Below, in pieces: positions 20,921 to 30,530 of a stretch of DNA of 64,000 bases; the first letter of the stretch is position 1, and every line of letters starts with the position of its first letter. The position numbers and the translations under genes are program-made. The notes under the pieces are model-generated. The model saw only the letters and a program-made list of their open reading frames with translations. It did not search any database and was not told the DNA's origin. The stretch lies in NCBI GenBank assembly GCA_037367405.1, contig JAZKJV010003378.1, positions 1 to 64,000 on the forward strand, given 5' to 3'. Source of the DNA: Ottelia alismoides. Taxonomy: Eukaryota; Streptophyta; Magnoliopsida; Alismatales; Hydrocharitaceae.

Positions 20921-22265
20921 GCAGATTGACCCTATCTCTGAGACCTTCCCAGATGAGGCGATCCTGGCTATTGCCTCTCTCCCGTGGTACGCCGACATTG
21001 TGAACTATCTTGTTGCCAAGAAAGTTTCACAAGGCTGGCCCAGGCAGCGACTTGAGACCTTCCTCGCGAAGGCCAAGGTCTACCATTGGGAGGATCCCGT
21101 CCTTTATCATGAAGGAGGGGATAGAGTCTGGCGTCAGTGCATTCCTCAGGAGGAGCACCATAGCATCTTCACTTACTGCCACAAGCTTGAGGCAGGAGGA
21201 CATCACTATGGGAGGATAACAGCACAGAAAATGCTCCAATCCGGCCTATGGTGGCCTACCCTCTTCAAGGATTCCGATGAGTTCGTGAAGAGGTGTACTT
21301 ACTATCAGAGGATGGGCACTTGTGGACAGCGTGATATGATGCTGATGTAGCCCATTCACTTCTGTGAGGTTTTTAACGCATGGGGCATCGATTTCATGGG
21401 TCCATTCCCTAAGAGTCAGGGATTTCAGTACATTCTGTTGGTCATTGATTATGTGAGTCATTGGGTTGAGGCCATCCCCGCCCGAACTGTAGATGCTAGG
21501 ACTGTATGCCGATTTTTGAGGAAGAATATCATTTCACGGTTCGGGGTGCTTAGAGTATTGATATATGACGGGGAGTCTCATTTCGCCAACGACAAGGTAA
21601 AGGCCCTTGCTAGAGAGTTCAGCATTGACCATCGAGTAGCTACATCGTATCATCCTCAGACCAATGGTCTTGCTGTAGTGTCAAACAGGGAGATCAAGAT
21701 TATTCTACAGAAGGTCGTCCACCCTGACCGAAAGGATTGGTCACAACTTTTGGACTTGATCTTGTGGGCATATCGTACGTCCTTCAAGACCCCTTTGGGT
21801 ACATCTCCCTTTCACCTCGTTCATGGCAAGCCCTGCAATTTACCTGTTGAGCTGAGACATAGGTCACTTTGGGCAGTCACAGATATACTTTTAGATCCAG
21901 TGAGTGTAGGAGACCAAAGAAGGGCAGAGTTGGCAGCCCTGGAGGAGCTTAGAGATGCAGCCTTTTTTATCAGCCTACAGTATAAGGAGAGAGTAAAGGA
22001 GTGACATGATTCCCATATCAGCCACATGCAGTTTGATCCGGGACAGAGAGTATGGTTGATCGATACCAGGCTTAGATTATTTCCAGGGAAGTTGCAGAGC
22101 AAATGGAAAGGACCTTACCTGGTCCGAAAGGTACACGACAATGGAAGCATTGGCATATCAGAGTTGTCATCTGAGTCTACCTTTCATGTCAACGGGCAGC
22201 GGCTCAACCCATATCTAGATCATGAGCCACTGGTCGTTGACGTTGCCCCTATTCATTTTGTGTGA
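20921..22265 (+). pseudogene. Integrase of Athila-1
   Basis: N-terminal HHCC zinc region near 21170-21320 ([20 protein letters not shown]), but the last Cys of CxxC is Tyr (RCTYYQR). Catalytic core: [14 protein letters not shown] (first Asp), IYDGESHF (second Asp), and [16 protein letters not shown], where the catalytic Glu is replaced by Val (codon 21675-21677). The C-terminal part has LQSKWKGPYLV, a GPY-like module, and ends at TGA after APIHFV (22265). Other breaks: TAG at 21348-21350 and TGA near 22004. It would insert the DNA copy into the genome; this copy is inactive. Confidence 0.93.
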
Positions 22266-22395
22266 GATGTGGTCTCTTGACTCACATCTATTGCATCTCA
22301 CGCCTGATTATCACTGTCTTCTGCTTTGTATAGATCCAGATGTCCATATCACACTATTCTTCAGTCCAATACCCCATCTGCATCTCGGATTATGC

Positions 22396-22600
22396 TATAC
22401 TTAGGGTGCACTTTACCCTAAGTATAGGGGGTATGAGACTTTTTATTTTCTTTTGATTCTTTTCTATCTCTGTTTTGTTGCCTATACTTAGGGATATTTC
22501 ACCCTAAGTATAGGGGGTAGATCCTGTACATTCCCCACTCGAATTTCCCTTTGTGTACAGCCTATTGTACTTAGGATTACTTGATCCTAAGTATAGGGGG
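22396..22600 (+). repeat. Array of three palindromes with PPT-like tails, Athila-1
   Basis: Units at 22396-22426 and 22483-22512 have TATACTTAGGG paired with CCCTAAGTATA; the unit at 22566-22595 has TACTTAGGAT paired with ATCCTAAGTA. Each is followed by GGGGG, so each right arm reads AAGTATAGGGGG, the same as the true PPT core. Spacing is 83-87 bp. A fourth, half-site (CTAAGTACAGGGGG) is at 22734-22747. Confidence 0.85.
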
Positions 22601-23289
22601 AAACCCCCGAGATTCTTTTCCATTCTATTCTTTCATTCGTCTTTGCATTATAGTTTTCCTTTTCGCTTTCCTATACTATGCACGAGTTATGTCTTCTTCA
22701 TATTCTTGATTCACTATGAGGACATCGTTCGAGCTAAGTACAGGGGGTGTCGTATATATTTCATATATACTTTAGCCATAACTCGTACTTTGTGTGAGTG
22801 TGTAAATAAATAAAATGGCTAAAATCCTTAGAAACCCATAAAAATTTAAAATTTTTCTTGTACATAAAATTCTTTATTGCATATACATAGCTTTTTACAA
22901 AATTATTTTTGTAAAAATGTTTTGTGTAAAGAGCTTGTAAATATTTTGATATCAAAATTATGTATATAGTACAAAATTTTTGTAAAATGTCTGAAAAACA
23001 AAAAGTTTGCAAAAAACACTTTTGTAAATGTGTGTAAATATTTTGCAAAACTTCTGCATTCATGCATACATCCATGTTTTCAAACATTTTCAAAAATCTT
23101 GCACATTTTTAAAAAATTGTACAAATTGCATCTTTGTATATACTTGTATAGTTTTCCTGAATCATAGTTGACATTTAAACTAGCCTGGAATTAAATTGAA
23201 AAATGGAGCTTGGTTAGGATCTTAATCCACCTAATTCTAAGAGGAACCTTATAGGGCTTAGGGTTGAGACTTTTCAGGTCCATGGTGAC

Positions 23290-23577
23290 TTAATTCTTTG
23301 GGTCCACTAGGTTATGATCATATGTCATCTTGATGAGCCTAAGTAGAACACTTAACAACACGCACATGACTCTCATAGACAATGGCTTTACTTGCACCAG
23401 CACTTTACACCTAGCTCTCTGCGGATGAGGTGGTGAGGAGGTAGTCTTCTTTGACTTGGGGTAGCATATAAGGGTAGTACTTCTAGGCGGAACCTCTCTT
23501 CTTCTTTTAGTGAAGGAAGTGTGTCTCAACTTGGTCTGGTAGCAGTGAGGTCTAAAGACAGCAGTTGTGGGTTGCAA
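23290..23577 (-). other. Antisense open frame in the 3' region of Athila-1
   Basis: 95 codons on the strand opposite to the element, Lys/Arg/Pro/Thr-rich, no domain recognised. The same frame can be followed without insertion or deletion for 88 codons in Athila-2 (minus strand, about 53558-53821) down to the same terminal stop, but with internal stops. Whether it was ever coding is uncertain. A second antisense frame (23818-24027, minus) is in the same phase upstream. Confidence 0.35.
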
Positions 23578-24328
23578 TAATGCTTCAAAAGAGGGATAGT
23601 CTACTGGCTCAAGAGGAAAAACTCCTTATGTATATCTGTTGCACCATGTAGATATGTTGTAGATATGCACATCAAAAAATGTGCAAAAAGAAAAAAAAAA
23701 CTCCAAAAAAATTGGTGGGTCTGATAGAAAATGAAATACCCACCAGAGTGTATATAGTCAAATAAAGCAAATCTTATGTTACCCATGCCCATCTCATGAA
23801 GCTTGCAGCAGGGAGACTTAGCTACACTGGTTAGGCTCCCTAGGATACATGTCTACACTGACTATGGTCCATTCTCTTCTTCCTCCTCTTCTTGAACCGG
23901 TTGAACTTGAACTTAGAAGGGAATACCCCGCTCCTCGAGGAAAGAGTTGCCAGACTAGGGTATTAGAGTTACCTTGTTGGGGAGGGTTGTCATTTTGCCA
24001 TTTTTGAGGTGGGGAGCTACATATCACTTACACCGTACAAGAAAAGATTCATGGTCATTAGAGTTTGTGTATGTAGACTTGTTCTGATCTGGATTGTTGA
24101 GGAGTCTTGACCATAGATTGGTGGAACTTAGAGGCTGTTGAGTTTCAAACCTAAGTCTAAATAAGGTTTCGACAAACTAATAATCCAAAGATCTGACTGA
24201 GCTCCATACTTCAATTTAATGAAGACAAGTTTAATAAGCAACCTTGATTCATCTTCTTCTTCTTTTTCTTTTTCTTTCTCTTTTCACTTCTTTTTCAAAT
24301 AAGTGTTTGCTAAGGGACTAGCAAAAGT

Positions 24329-24341
24329 AAAGTATAGGGGG
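24329..24341 (+). promoter_or_regulatory. Polypurine tract of Athila-1
   Basis: AAAGTATAGGGGG abuts the 3' LTR start TGATGAAT. This is the expected priming site for plus-strand DNA. Confidence 0.88.
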
Positions 24342-27300
24342 TGATGAATACTCATTCATCACTCTTTATTCTTCTATTTTAGCTAATTATCTTGGCAAAA
24401 TACCATGTAGATAGCTGTAAATACAATAAGTTACCAATAAGCATGCTTTTGTTAAATATTAATAATTATCATGTATTTATGCAAAAATAAAAGAATAAAG
24501 AATAAAAGAAAAATAAGGAAATATTTATAATAAATATTGAGTGACCTAATCCCAAGAGAGGGGCCAATATGGGCCTGATCGCCCAATAAAATAAGTAAGG
24601 AGAGATAGGGCCATTCAACCTTGTGATATTCCTTCTTATATGCATATATTTTATTTTCACAAAAATAAAAATAAAAATGTGTTTCTTATCCCTTTTATAT
24701 ATTCCTAAAAATAAAACAAAAATTAAAAAATAAAAATAAAAATAAAAATAATTTCTCTCTCAACCTTGTAAATATCACATGTGTATATGCATCATCATCT
24801 ATTTATTTCACACTTGTAAATAGCCAATATAAATAAAATAAAAATTATTTTATACTCTAAATTTTATTTTATAAATATAAAATATAAAACTGGGGTATTT
24901 GTACAAAATAAGAAAATAAAAATAATTATATAAAATACCTAGGTATTGTATACTTGTATATAATATAATATATTGTATATATCATAATTAATTTTATTTC
25001 ATTGAAACAAATAAAAATCACAAAAAATAGTTTGAAAAATAATAAACATTTTTTATTTTGAAAATATTTTAAAATAAAATCATTTTCTATTTTAAATTTA
25101 TTTTACAGATCTTTTCTATTCCCTAATTTTTTATTGGTCTAGGAGGATTGTTGACCCCGGTCAACTCCCCCTCCCGGACCAGTCTTCGCCCGGATCTAAT
25201 TTTTGTCGCACTTTCTCCCATTTATCCCACTCGGATCCCTCCATCTTTTGCTCCGATTCATTTGCCCGCTCCTTCCCCTTAGATCCACGACCCTTGCAGA
25301 TCCCTAGGGAAGGACAGATCTTCCTTGGATCATGCGATCCATCTGATTCTTCTTCGCCACCTGGGAACGCATATAAAATCCTCATTCCTTTCCCCAGAGC
25401 CGTAGCTTGCGACACACACTTTCCTTCTACCCTAGAAACCTTCCCCATGGTGACAGCAATTGGAGCCCTTTGGTAGTCGGAGAAGGTTTTTGTAGCTGAC
25501 GCTCATGTTACGTGGCCGGAGATCCGTCGCGTTGAGCCTCCCTGCCTTCCGCAACGAGGTAGAGGTGAGGACCCGGACCAACCTCACCCCCTGGAGCTCA
25601 GGATCTTGTTAGGACCATCAGGTATACCTCTTTTCAATCCTAGTTCCTTCTATTTCGATTCTTCCATACACCACTCCGCTAGCTCCGACCTGGTGGTCGG
25701 AGCTCCATCAGTCACATCCACTCGCTTAGATCTACACCGCAGACCATCGCCACCCCTCCTCCGCAGCCTGATCACCCAAATCTTGGCTATCCGAGCATAG
25801 ATTAGGCTTAGGTTCCCTCCGTCGCTTCGCCGAAACCTCCCTTCACCACCCATCATCGCTCTGCTTTATCCTTAGTCAAATAACATCGACCGGAGTACTC
25901 CTCCGAGTCGGAGCTTTATCCCGCAGGTCTTCGCGCATGTGGTTACGTCTCAGTTCGCCTCCATCCAGCCATGCCGGAGCTCGCCCAAGTCACGCACTCC
26001 ATCCAGGAGATCCGACCGTTGACGACTTCATCCGACCCCGCCACTCGACGCGTAGGGGCCTTGCGAGTCGAGCTCCGCTGCCCGATCATCCATCGGAATG
26101 CCGGATCACCGCCGGTTCTCCGTTGAACTTCACCCAGACGGAGTTCGTCCAGCATCTTCCTCTACTGTTGGATCTCGCCTCTCCGCCATTTCATATCAAA
26201 GTCGTCCATCGCCTGCGCCTGTCAGGCCATTAGATCTGACATCTAACGGCCCCGTACGCCCCACGTTCGCTCCTTCGTCAGGCCGTTGGATCCGCCAGGT
26301 GTCAACGCCAGAGCCACACGCCACCAGCCAGTCAGAGCGCGCCACCTGTCACCCCACGTGACCCGCATGACCCGCATGGGTAAATTGCTCCATTTCCCTT
26401 GTGTTTATTTCTTTTTATAGTTTAGTCTATACAATAAAAGTTGCACTGTGGACTATTTGCACTTTTGCTCCTGCTATTTTCTATATTTGCATTTTAATCC
26501 TCCCTGTATGGTTGTGTGTGCGTCGTCACGTGTATTTATGGGACATTTGCATGTATTGCCCTAGTTTTCTTGGATGTTATGAATTGAACCTTTAGTCTTG
26601 ATATTTACATCCATGCTCCTATGCGTGTTTTGTTTCCACATGTGCTAGAATTCTTGGGAAAATTATAGGAAGGGTCCTACACTTTATACGCCTGTTAATA
26701 TTCAGCCCCTGGAACATATTATTTTTGCGATTTGGTCCCTATGTGCTGTACTTCTTTGATTGGTTTGAATAAATAGCAAACTTCACCCAAAATTCGTGAA
26801 ATTTTGATACATGGCTCCTGCCATGGTGTAGGAACTTCTAAGAATTTTTGGGTTCATTTTGTTTCCATTTAGTATTTTTCATAATTCAAAAAACATAAAA
26901 ATTGGTACTGTCTAGTTTTAGAAATCAAGTAAAAATATTAAAAGTCCTCTAAAAAATCCAAAAAAATCAGTGTTTGTGTGTTTTGTTGTGTGTTGATTTC
27001 AATTTCATTTGTGTTGTATTCGGATTTATAAAAATCATAAAAATTAAAAAACATTAAAATATCAGAAAAATCATTAAAAATTCCTAAAAATTTAAAAAAA
27101 TGCACTTTCAGTTTCTGTAGTTAGATTTTTATTTTTAGTTTACAATAAAATTGTTGCTCGGATTTTATAACTATTTAAAAATTTTTAAATAGACTTTAGA
27201 TTTTGGTTGCACATTACCTTTTATTTTTGCCCTTGTTTCATTTTTATAAAATTAACTAAAAATCAGAAAAATTTAAGAAAAATATCAAAAATACTTGAAT

Positions 27301-27685
27301 ATTTATAAAAACCAAAAATATTTTAATTTTAATTTTCTGAGCATTTTTGGTGTGTTAAATAATTGTTTGATTGTGCCTTTCTCATTTCTTTTACACCTTT
27401 ATTAATTTTAGAAATTACAAAAAAAATTGAAAAATATGAAAACCACCTTTTTATTTTATTTCATTTATTTTAATTTTCGACTACTTTGTAGGTTTACCAT
27501 ACCGTGCTCCTTGTGTTCACCCTGGTAGCTATACCAGGTAAAATAAATAGCGAGACCGCTATTTGACTTGCTTGCTTGATTTTTTATTGGTGGTCTTCGA
27601 TTTTCTTGATTGACTTAGCCTCGCGGTCCGGGTCGCAACGACCTATTCATACCTTAACCCAGATCACGGGAAACTTGAGTCATCA
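24342..27685 (+). repeat. 3' LTR of Athila-1
   Basis: 3,344 bp copy of 3104-6432, ending CATCA and followed by CCGAG (27686-27690). A TATAAAA box sits at 25372-25378; the same place in the 5' LTR (near 4133) reads AATAACA. The LTR-end stem-loop with ATAAAT is near 27527-27552. Confidence 0.93.
25372..25378 (+). promoter_or_regulatory. TATA box, 3' LTR of Athila-1
   Basis: TATAAAA in the GC-rich middle of the LTR, in a position equivalent to TATAAATA of Athila-2 (42009-42016). It is lost in the 5' LTR copy. Confidence 0.55.
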
Positions 27686-27689
27686 CCGA

Positions 27690-27701
27690 GCTCTGATACC
27701 A
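27690..27701 (-). promoter_or_regulatory. Primer-binding site (initiator tRNA-Met) of the Del/Tekay-like element
   Basis: Minus-strand TGGTATCAGAGC is the classical complement of plant initiator tRNA-Met, here just inside the 5' LTR. Athila-1 inserted at its downstream edge. Confidence 0.88.
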
Positions 27702-29309
27702 AATTATCACGGTCTGGATCCTCCCATATCCGGATCTAGTTACTCGGCAATAATTTATTCAGCAATCACAACCAACATTCAGAAACAGGATGCAATTAAA
27801 AATACTCAGAAGGAAGTATTTCAACACCTTTACATTCACAAATAAAGTCCATATGATACATTGTCCCACTATAACCATTTACATGTACATCAGTCGGAAA
27901 GAAACTACACAAAAAAGATTACCAACTACCTATAGATTAAGGCTACTATGGTTGGCTGGATGGCTACTATGTTAGTTGGCTGGATTATTAATGTCCTTGT
28001 GATAGCTCACCGACACCTGTTGGGTTTTCCATAAATCATAGGATAATAATTAGTCAGTGCTTAGTAACAAAGAAGAGAAAAGCAAACAAATGGTGTAATT
28101 TTTAAAAACGTGTTATCACAAAAAGTTTCATTCCTTCTCATTAGTTCAAGTCCTATTCCTTTCTATTCCATATCATGGATTATTTTAAGGAATTACCTCA
28201 CCACTATATGAATTCTGAAGTTGTGGACACTTCAGGATTGGAGATTGCATTGATCTGGTAAGCTTATGCCGCCGCACGTCGCCTCAACCAATCCTTCAAT
28301 ACTACCCTACAATTTCCTTTTCTTTTATTAATCAGGGTCTCAAACCCTCAGCCTGACAAACAAAGGAGCATACTATCCTCAAGGATTCGGTTGCTTAAAA
28401 CCTCAGGATAACCTTTAATCACATAACCTAGCGGCTTTAAATACATGTTATCGTCACCCAGCTGCTATTGAACCACCCGTGCCTTCACATGGCACGATCA
28501 CATCTTCCGTCGTTCAACCTGAATATATTGGCTCCCGGTACCATACGTTGCAAATCATTCATTTCGTGCGCACTTATCATAACAGGGCAACTATTTACCA
28601 CCTAGGTAGGGCAAAGTCAATATGGGTTCCTTCTGACAAACCTACAGGTTGCATGCTCGACTTGTAGTTCTACTCCCGGTCATTCTTAACGTAAGACATA
28701 ATCCTTTTCTGGATCCAACTAAAAACACATCAATTCCCATGATGTAATTCCTCTATTAAGCCTTCGATTTGCATAAACATTAACATTGAGTATATACTCA
28801 TGTATATATATGTATGTATGTGTGTGTGTGTATATATTAATTCATATATTTATGTACTCATATTTATGGTCATTTTAACTTCTAAACCCTAACTTTCCAA
28901 GCCACTGCATCAATACGATGCTTAAACCTTATTTTAGTTGAAATCACAAAGCAACTTTTCATACTTTCTCAAAAATAGCCAAATTAGGGTTCTTCATAGC
29001 AAGGAGCATAATATCAGAAATCTCAATGATCTCATATGAAAACCCAACAGCAAAATGAAGGATTTCGTTACCTAATCAAGCTCTCTCTCTCATGTATGCA
29101 GTGCTTTATCGTGATTCTTCTTCAAAAAGGTTGATTTATAGCTCTTGAAACGATCGAATTTCATTTTCATATCAAAAATGCTAAGAACATACCAAGAACA
29201 CGAATAATGAACAAAGAACGTGAAGAGCACACGAAGAACTTGAAGAACATATTTTCTCTTGAAATTTCAATAGAGCTTGACCTTATACGGGGAGATATAT
29301 CTAGGAAAA

Positions 29310-29438
29310 TTTCGGCAGAATTTCCCCTTATATCGAGACATATTTCTAAAAATTCGGCAGAGTTTCCTCTTATATCGGCATATTTCTATAAAAGTTTTGG
29401 CAGAATTTCCCCTTATATCAGGACTTATTTTAAATGAA
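29310..29438 (-). repeat. Three ~43-bp tandem repeats in the Del-like LTR
   Basis: Units start at 29310, 29352 and about 29395, each with TTCGGCAGAATTTCCCC-like sequence followed by TTATATCG and ATATTTCTA. They lie upstream of the minus-strand TATA box in the U5-side half and make the open frame at 29207-29437 look repetitive. Confidence 0.75.
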
Positions 29439-29529
29439 AAATGGAAAAAGTTACCTCTATAAAATCACCGAGAGGGAAATAACAGCGAATATGAAATATA
29501 ATCAAGCTACAAGAGATGAAGAATCTGTA

Positions 29530-29850
29530 GGCGCCAGGCTTCTTAGGTGAGTGAAGGTGTGACGAATCACAGGATTCACTAACGTGCATAGCCGCCTGCA
29601 CTTAAGTAGGGTATTACACAGATTTCTCCATCAAAATAACTATAAAAGCGGAAAAGAAAGAATAGAACCATAAGCAATGGTGAATCGGTAGACACTACAC
29701 GTCTTAGGTGAGTAAAAGTTTGATGGATCACAAGATTCACCGACGTGCATAGCCGTCCGCACCTAAATAGGTTGTTATATAAATGTATCCTCGAACCATA
29801 ATAGAAAACAAATCAGAAAGAAAGACGAATCGAAAACATGGCTGGAAAAA
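29530..29850 (-). repeat. Two ~160-bp diverged tandem repeats in the Del-like LTR
   Basis: CTTAGGTGAGT...ATTCAC..ACGTGCATAGCCG..CGCAC at about 29545-29605 recurs at about 29705-29765, followed in both by related A-rich sequence containing AAAGAAAG. The first unit ends in GGTATTACA, which looks like an LTR end but is internal. Confidence 0.65.
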
Positions 29851-30530
29851 GAAGATGAATCGAAAACCTAGCTTACGAAGCAAACTAAGACTGGGTCGTA
29901 CCTTCCTCCTCCTCGTTCTCCCGGCAGCGCTTTGCTAGCGCTCCTTCCCCACCTCCCTCTCCTCCTCCAAACCTCTCGATCCTAGCCCTCAAGGTAGTGG
30001 TGGTAGTGGAAATCATAGAGAATGAATGGGTAGGGAGTGTATTTATAGGCTCCAGAAAATCTCTAACCATGGTTAGTAAACCATAGTTTACACCTTAACC
30101 GCGTTTAGCGGCCCATGGTTTAGGCCCATGGCTTGGTCAATTCTTATCCAAAACCTAAGGCTTAAGTTAGAACTTTCCAGAGGATTCTAGATTCATTAAT
30201 AACGCTTACGTTAATTGTGAATAACTTTCACTAATCGCGATTTATCTTTCGCATCTGACACTTAACTTTTGCTAACCGCTGATTAATATTCGTTAAAGGT
30301 CATTAGTCGTCCTCAATACATCATTAGTTTCTTTAGTCATGTTTAATTAGTCTTAATGATGATCATTATGGGTTAGTAACATCTTAAGCCTCCTTACTTC
30401 TCTTTCTTTCGAAAATCATAGCAAATTGAAATGAGGTCTGATTCATATGAAACAATTTTTGTTGGTTTCATCTTGACAAGCCAGATCTTATAATATAGGA
30501 TCCAAGAGATGCCAAGTTCAAGGCATTACA

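Larger units (their letters stand above)
22266..24328 (+). other. Post-pol 3' region of Athila-1
   Basis: 2.06 kb without a sense gene. First comes a palindrome array (22396-22600), then a block with inverted CACGAGTTATG (22681) and CATAACTCGT (near 22779), an AT-rich stretch (22800-23160), and a well conserved 1.1 kb tail. The tail blocks (ATAATGCTTCAAAAGAGGG at about 23576; TTCTTGAACCGG...CTCGAGGAAAGAG at 23890-23945) occur in Athila-2 and, inverted, in Athila-3. No envelope-like gene is evident. An antisense frame is listed separately. Confidence 0.75.
3104..27685 (+). mobile_element. Athila-1, full-length Ty3/gypsy element carrying a nested insert
   Basis: Complete element bounded by two ~3.3 kb LTRs (3104-6432 and 24342-27685), each starting TGATGAAT and ending CATCA, and flanked by the 5-bp duplication CCGAG (3099-3103 and 27686-27690). 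Inside, in order: tRNA-Asp-type PBS, leader, gag, protease, RT, RNase H, integrase, a 2 kb non-coding 3' region and a polypurine tract. RT, integrase and PBS point to the Athila lineage. Without the 7.5 kb nested insert the element is about 17.1 kb. The coding region has many stops and frameshifts. By eye the LTRs differ at roughly 8% in their first 300 bp, so the insertion is not recent. Confidence 0.95.
27705..30530 (-). repeat. 5' LTR of the Del/Tekay-like element
   Basis: About 2.8 kb on the minus strand, starting TGTAATGCCTTGAAC (complement of the end at 30530) and ending just before the PBS. A minus-strand TATAAATA is in the complement of about 30037-30044. TTACA (30531-30535) follows as the likely target duplication; its partner is outside the window. 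It includes two kinds of tandem repeat and a (TA/TG)n microsatellite near 28800-28840. The other LTR is not in the window. Short frames inside are not genes. Confidence 0.75.

Noticed and set aside
23761..24030. Possible envelope-like gene between integrase and 3' LTR
   Set aside because: No sense frame with signal peptide or membrane segments survives in any of the three elements.
28799..28840. TA/TG microsatellite as a regulatory element
   Set aside because: Simple sequence; nothing around it supports a function.
29600..29625. GGTATTACA as the outer end of the Del-like LTR
   Set aside because: It is inside a tandem repeat, and the promoter and leader lie further out; GGCATTACA at 30530 followed by TTACA fits better.
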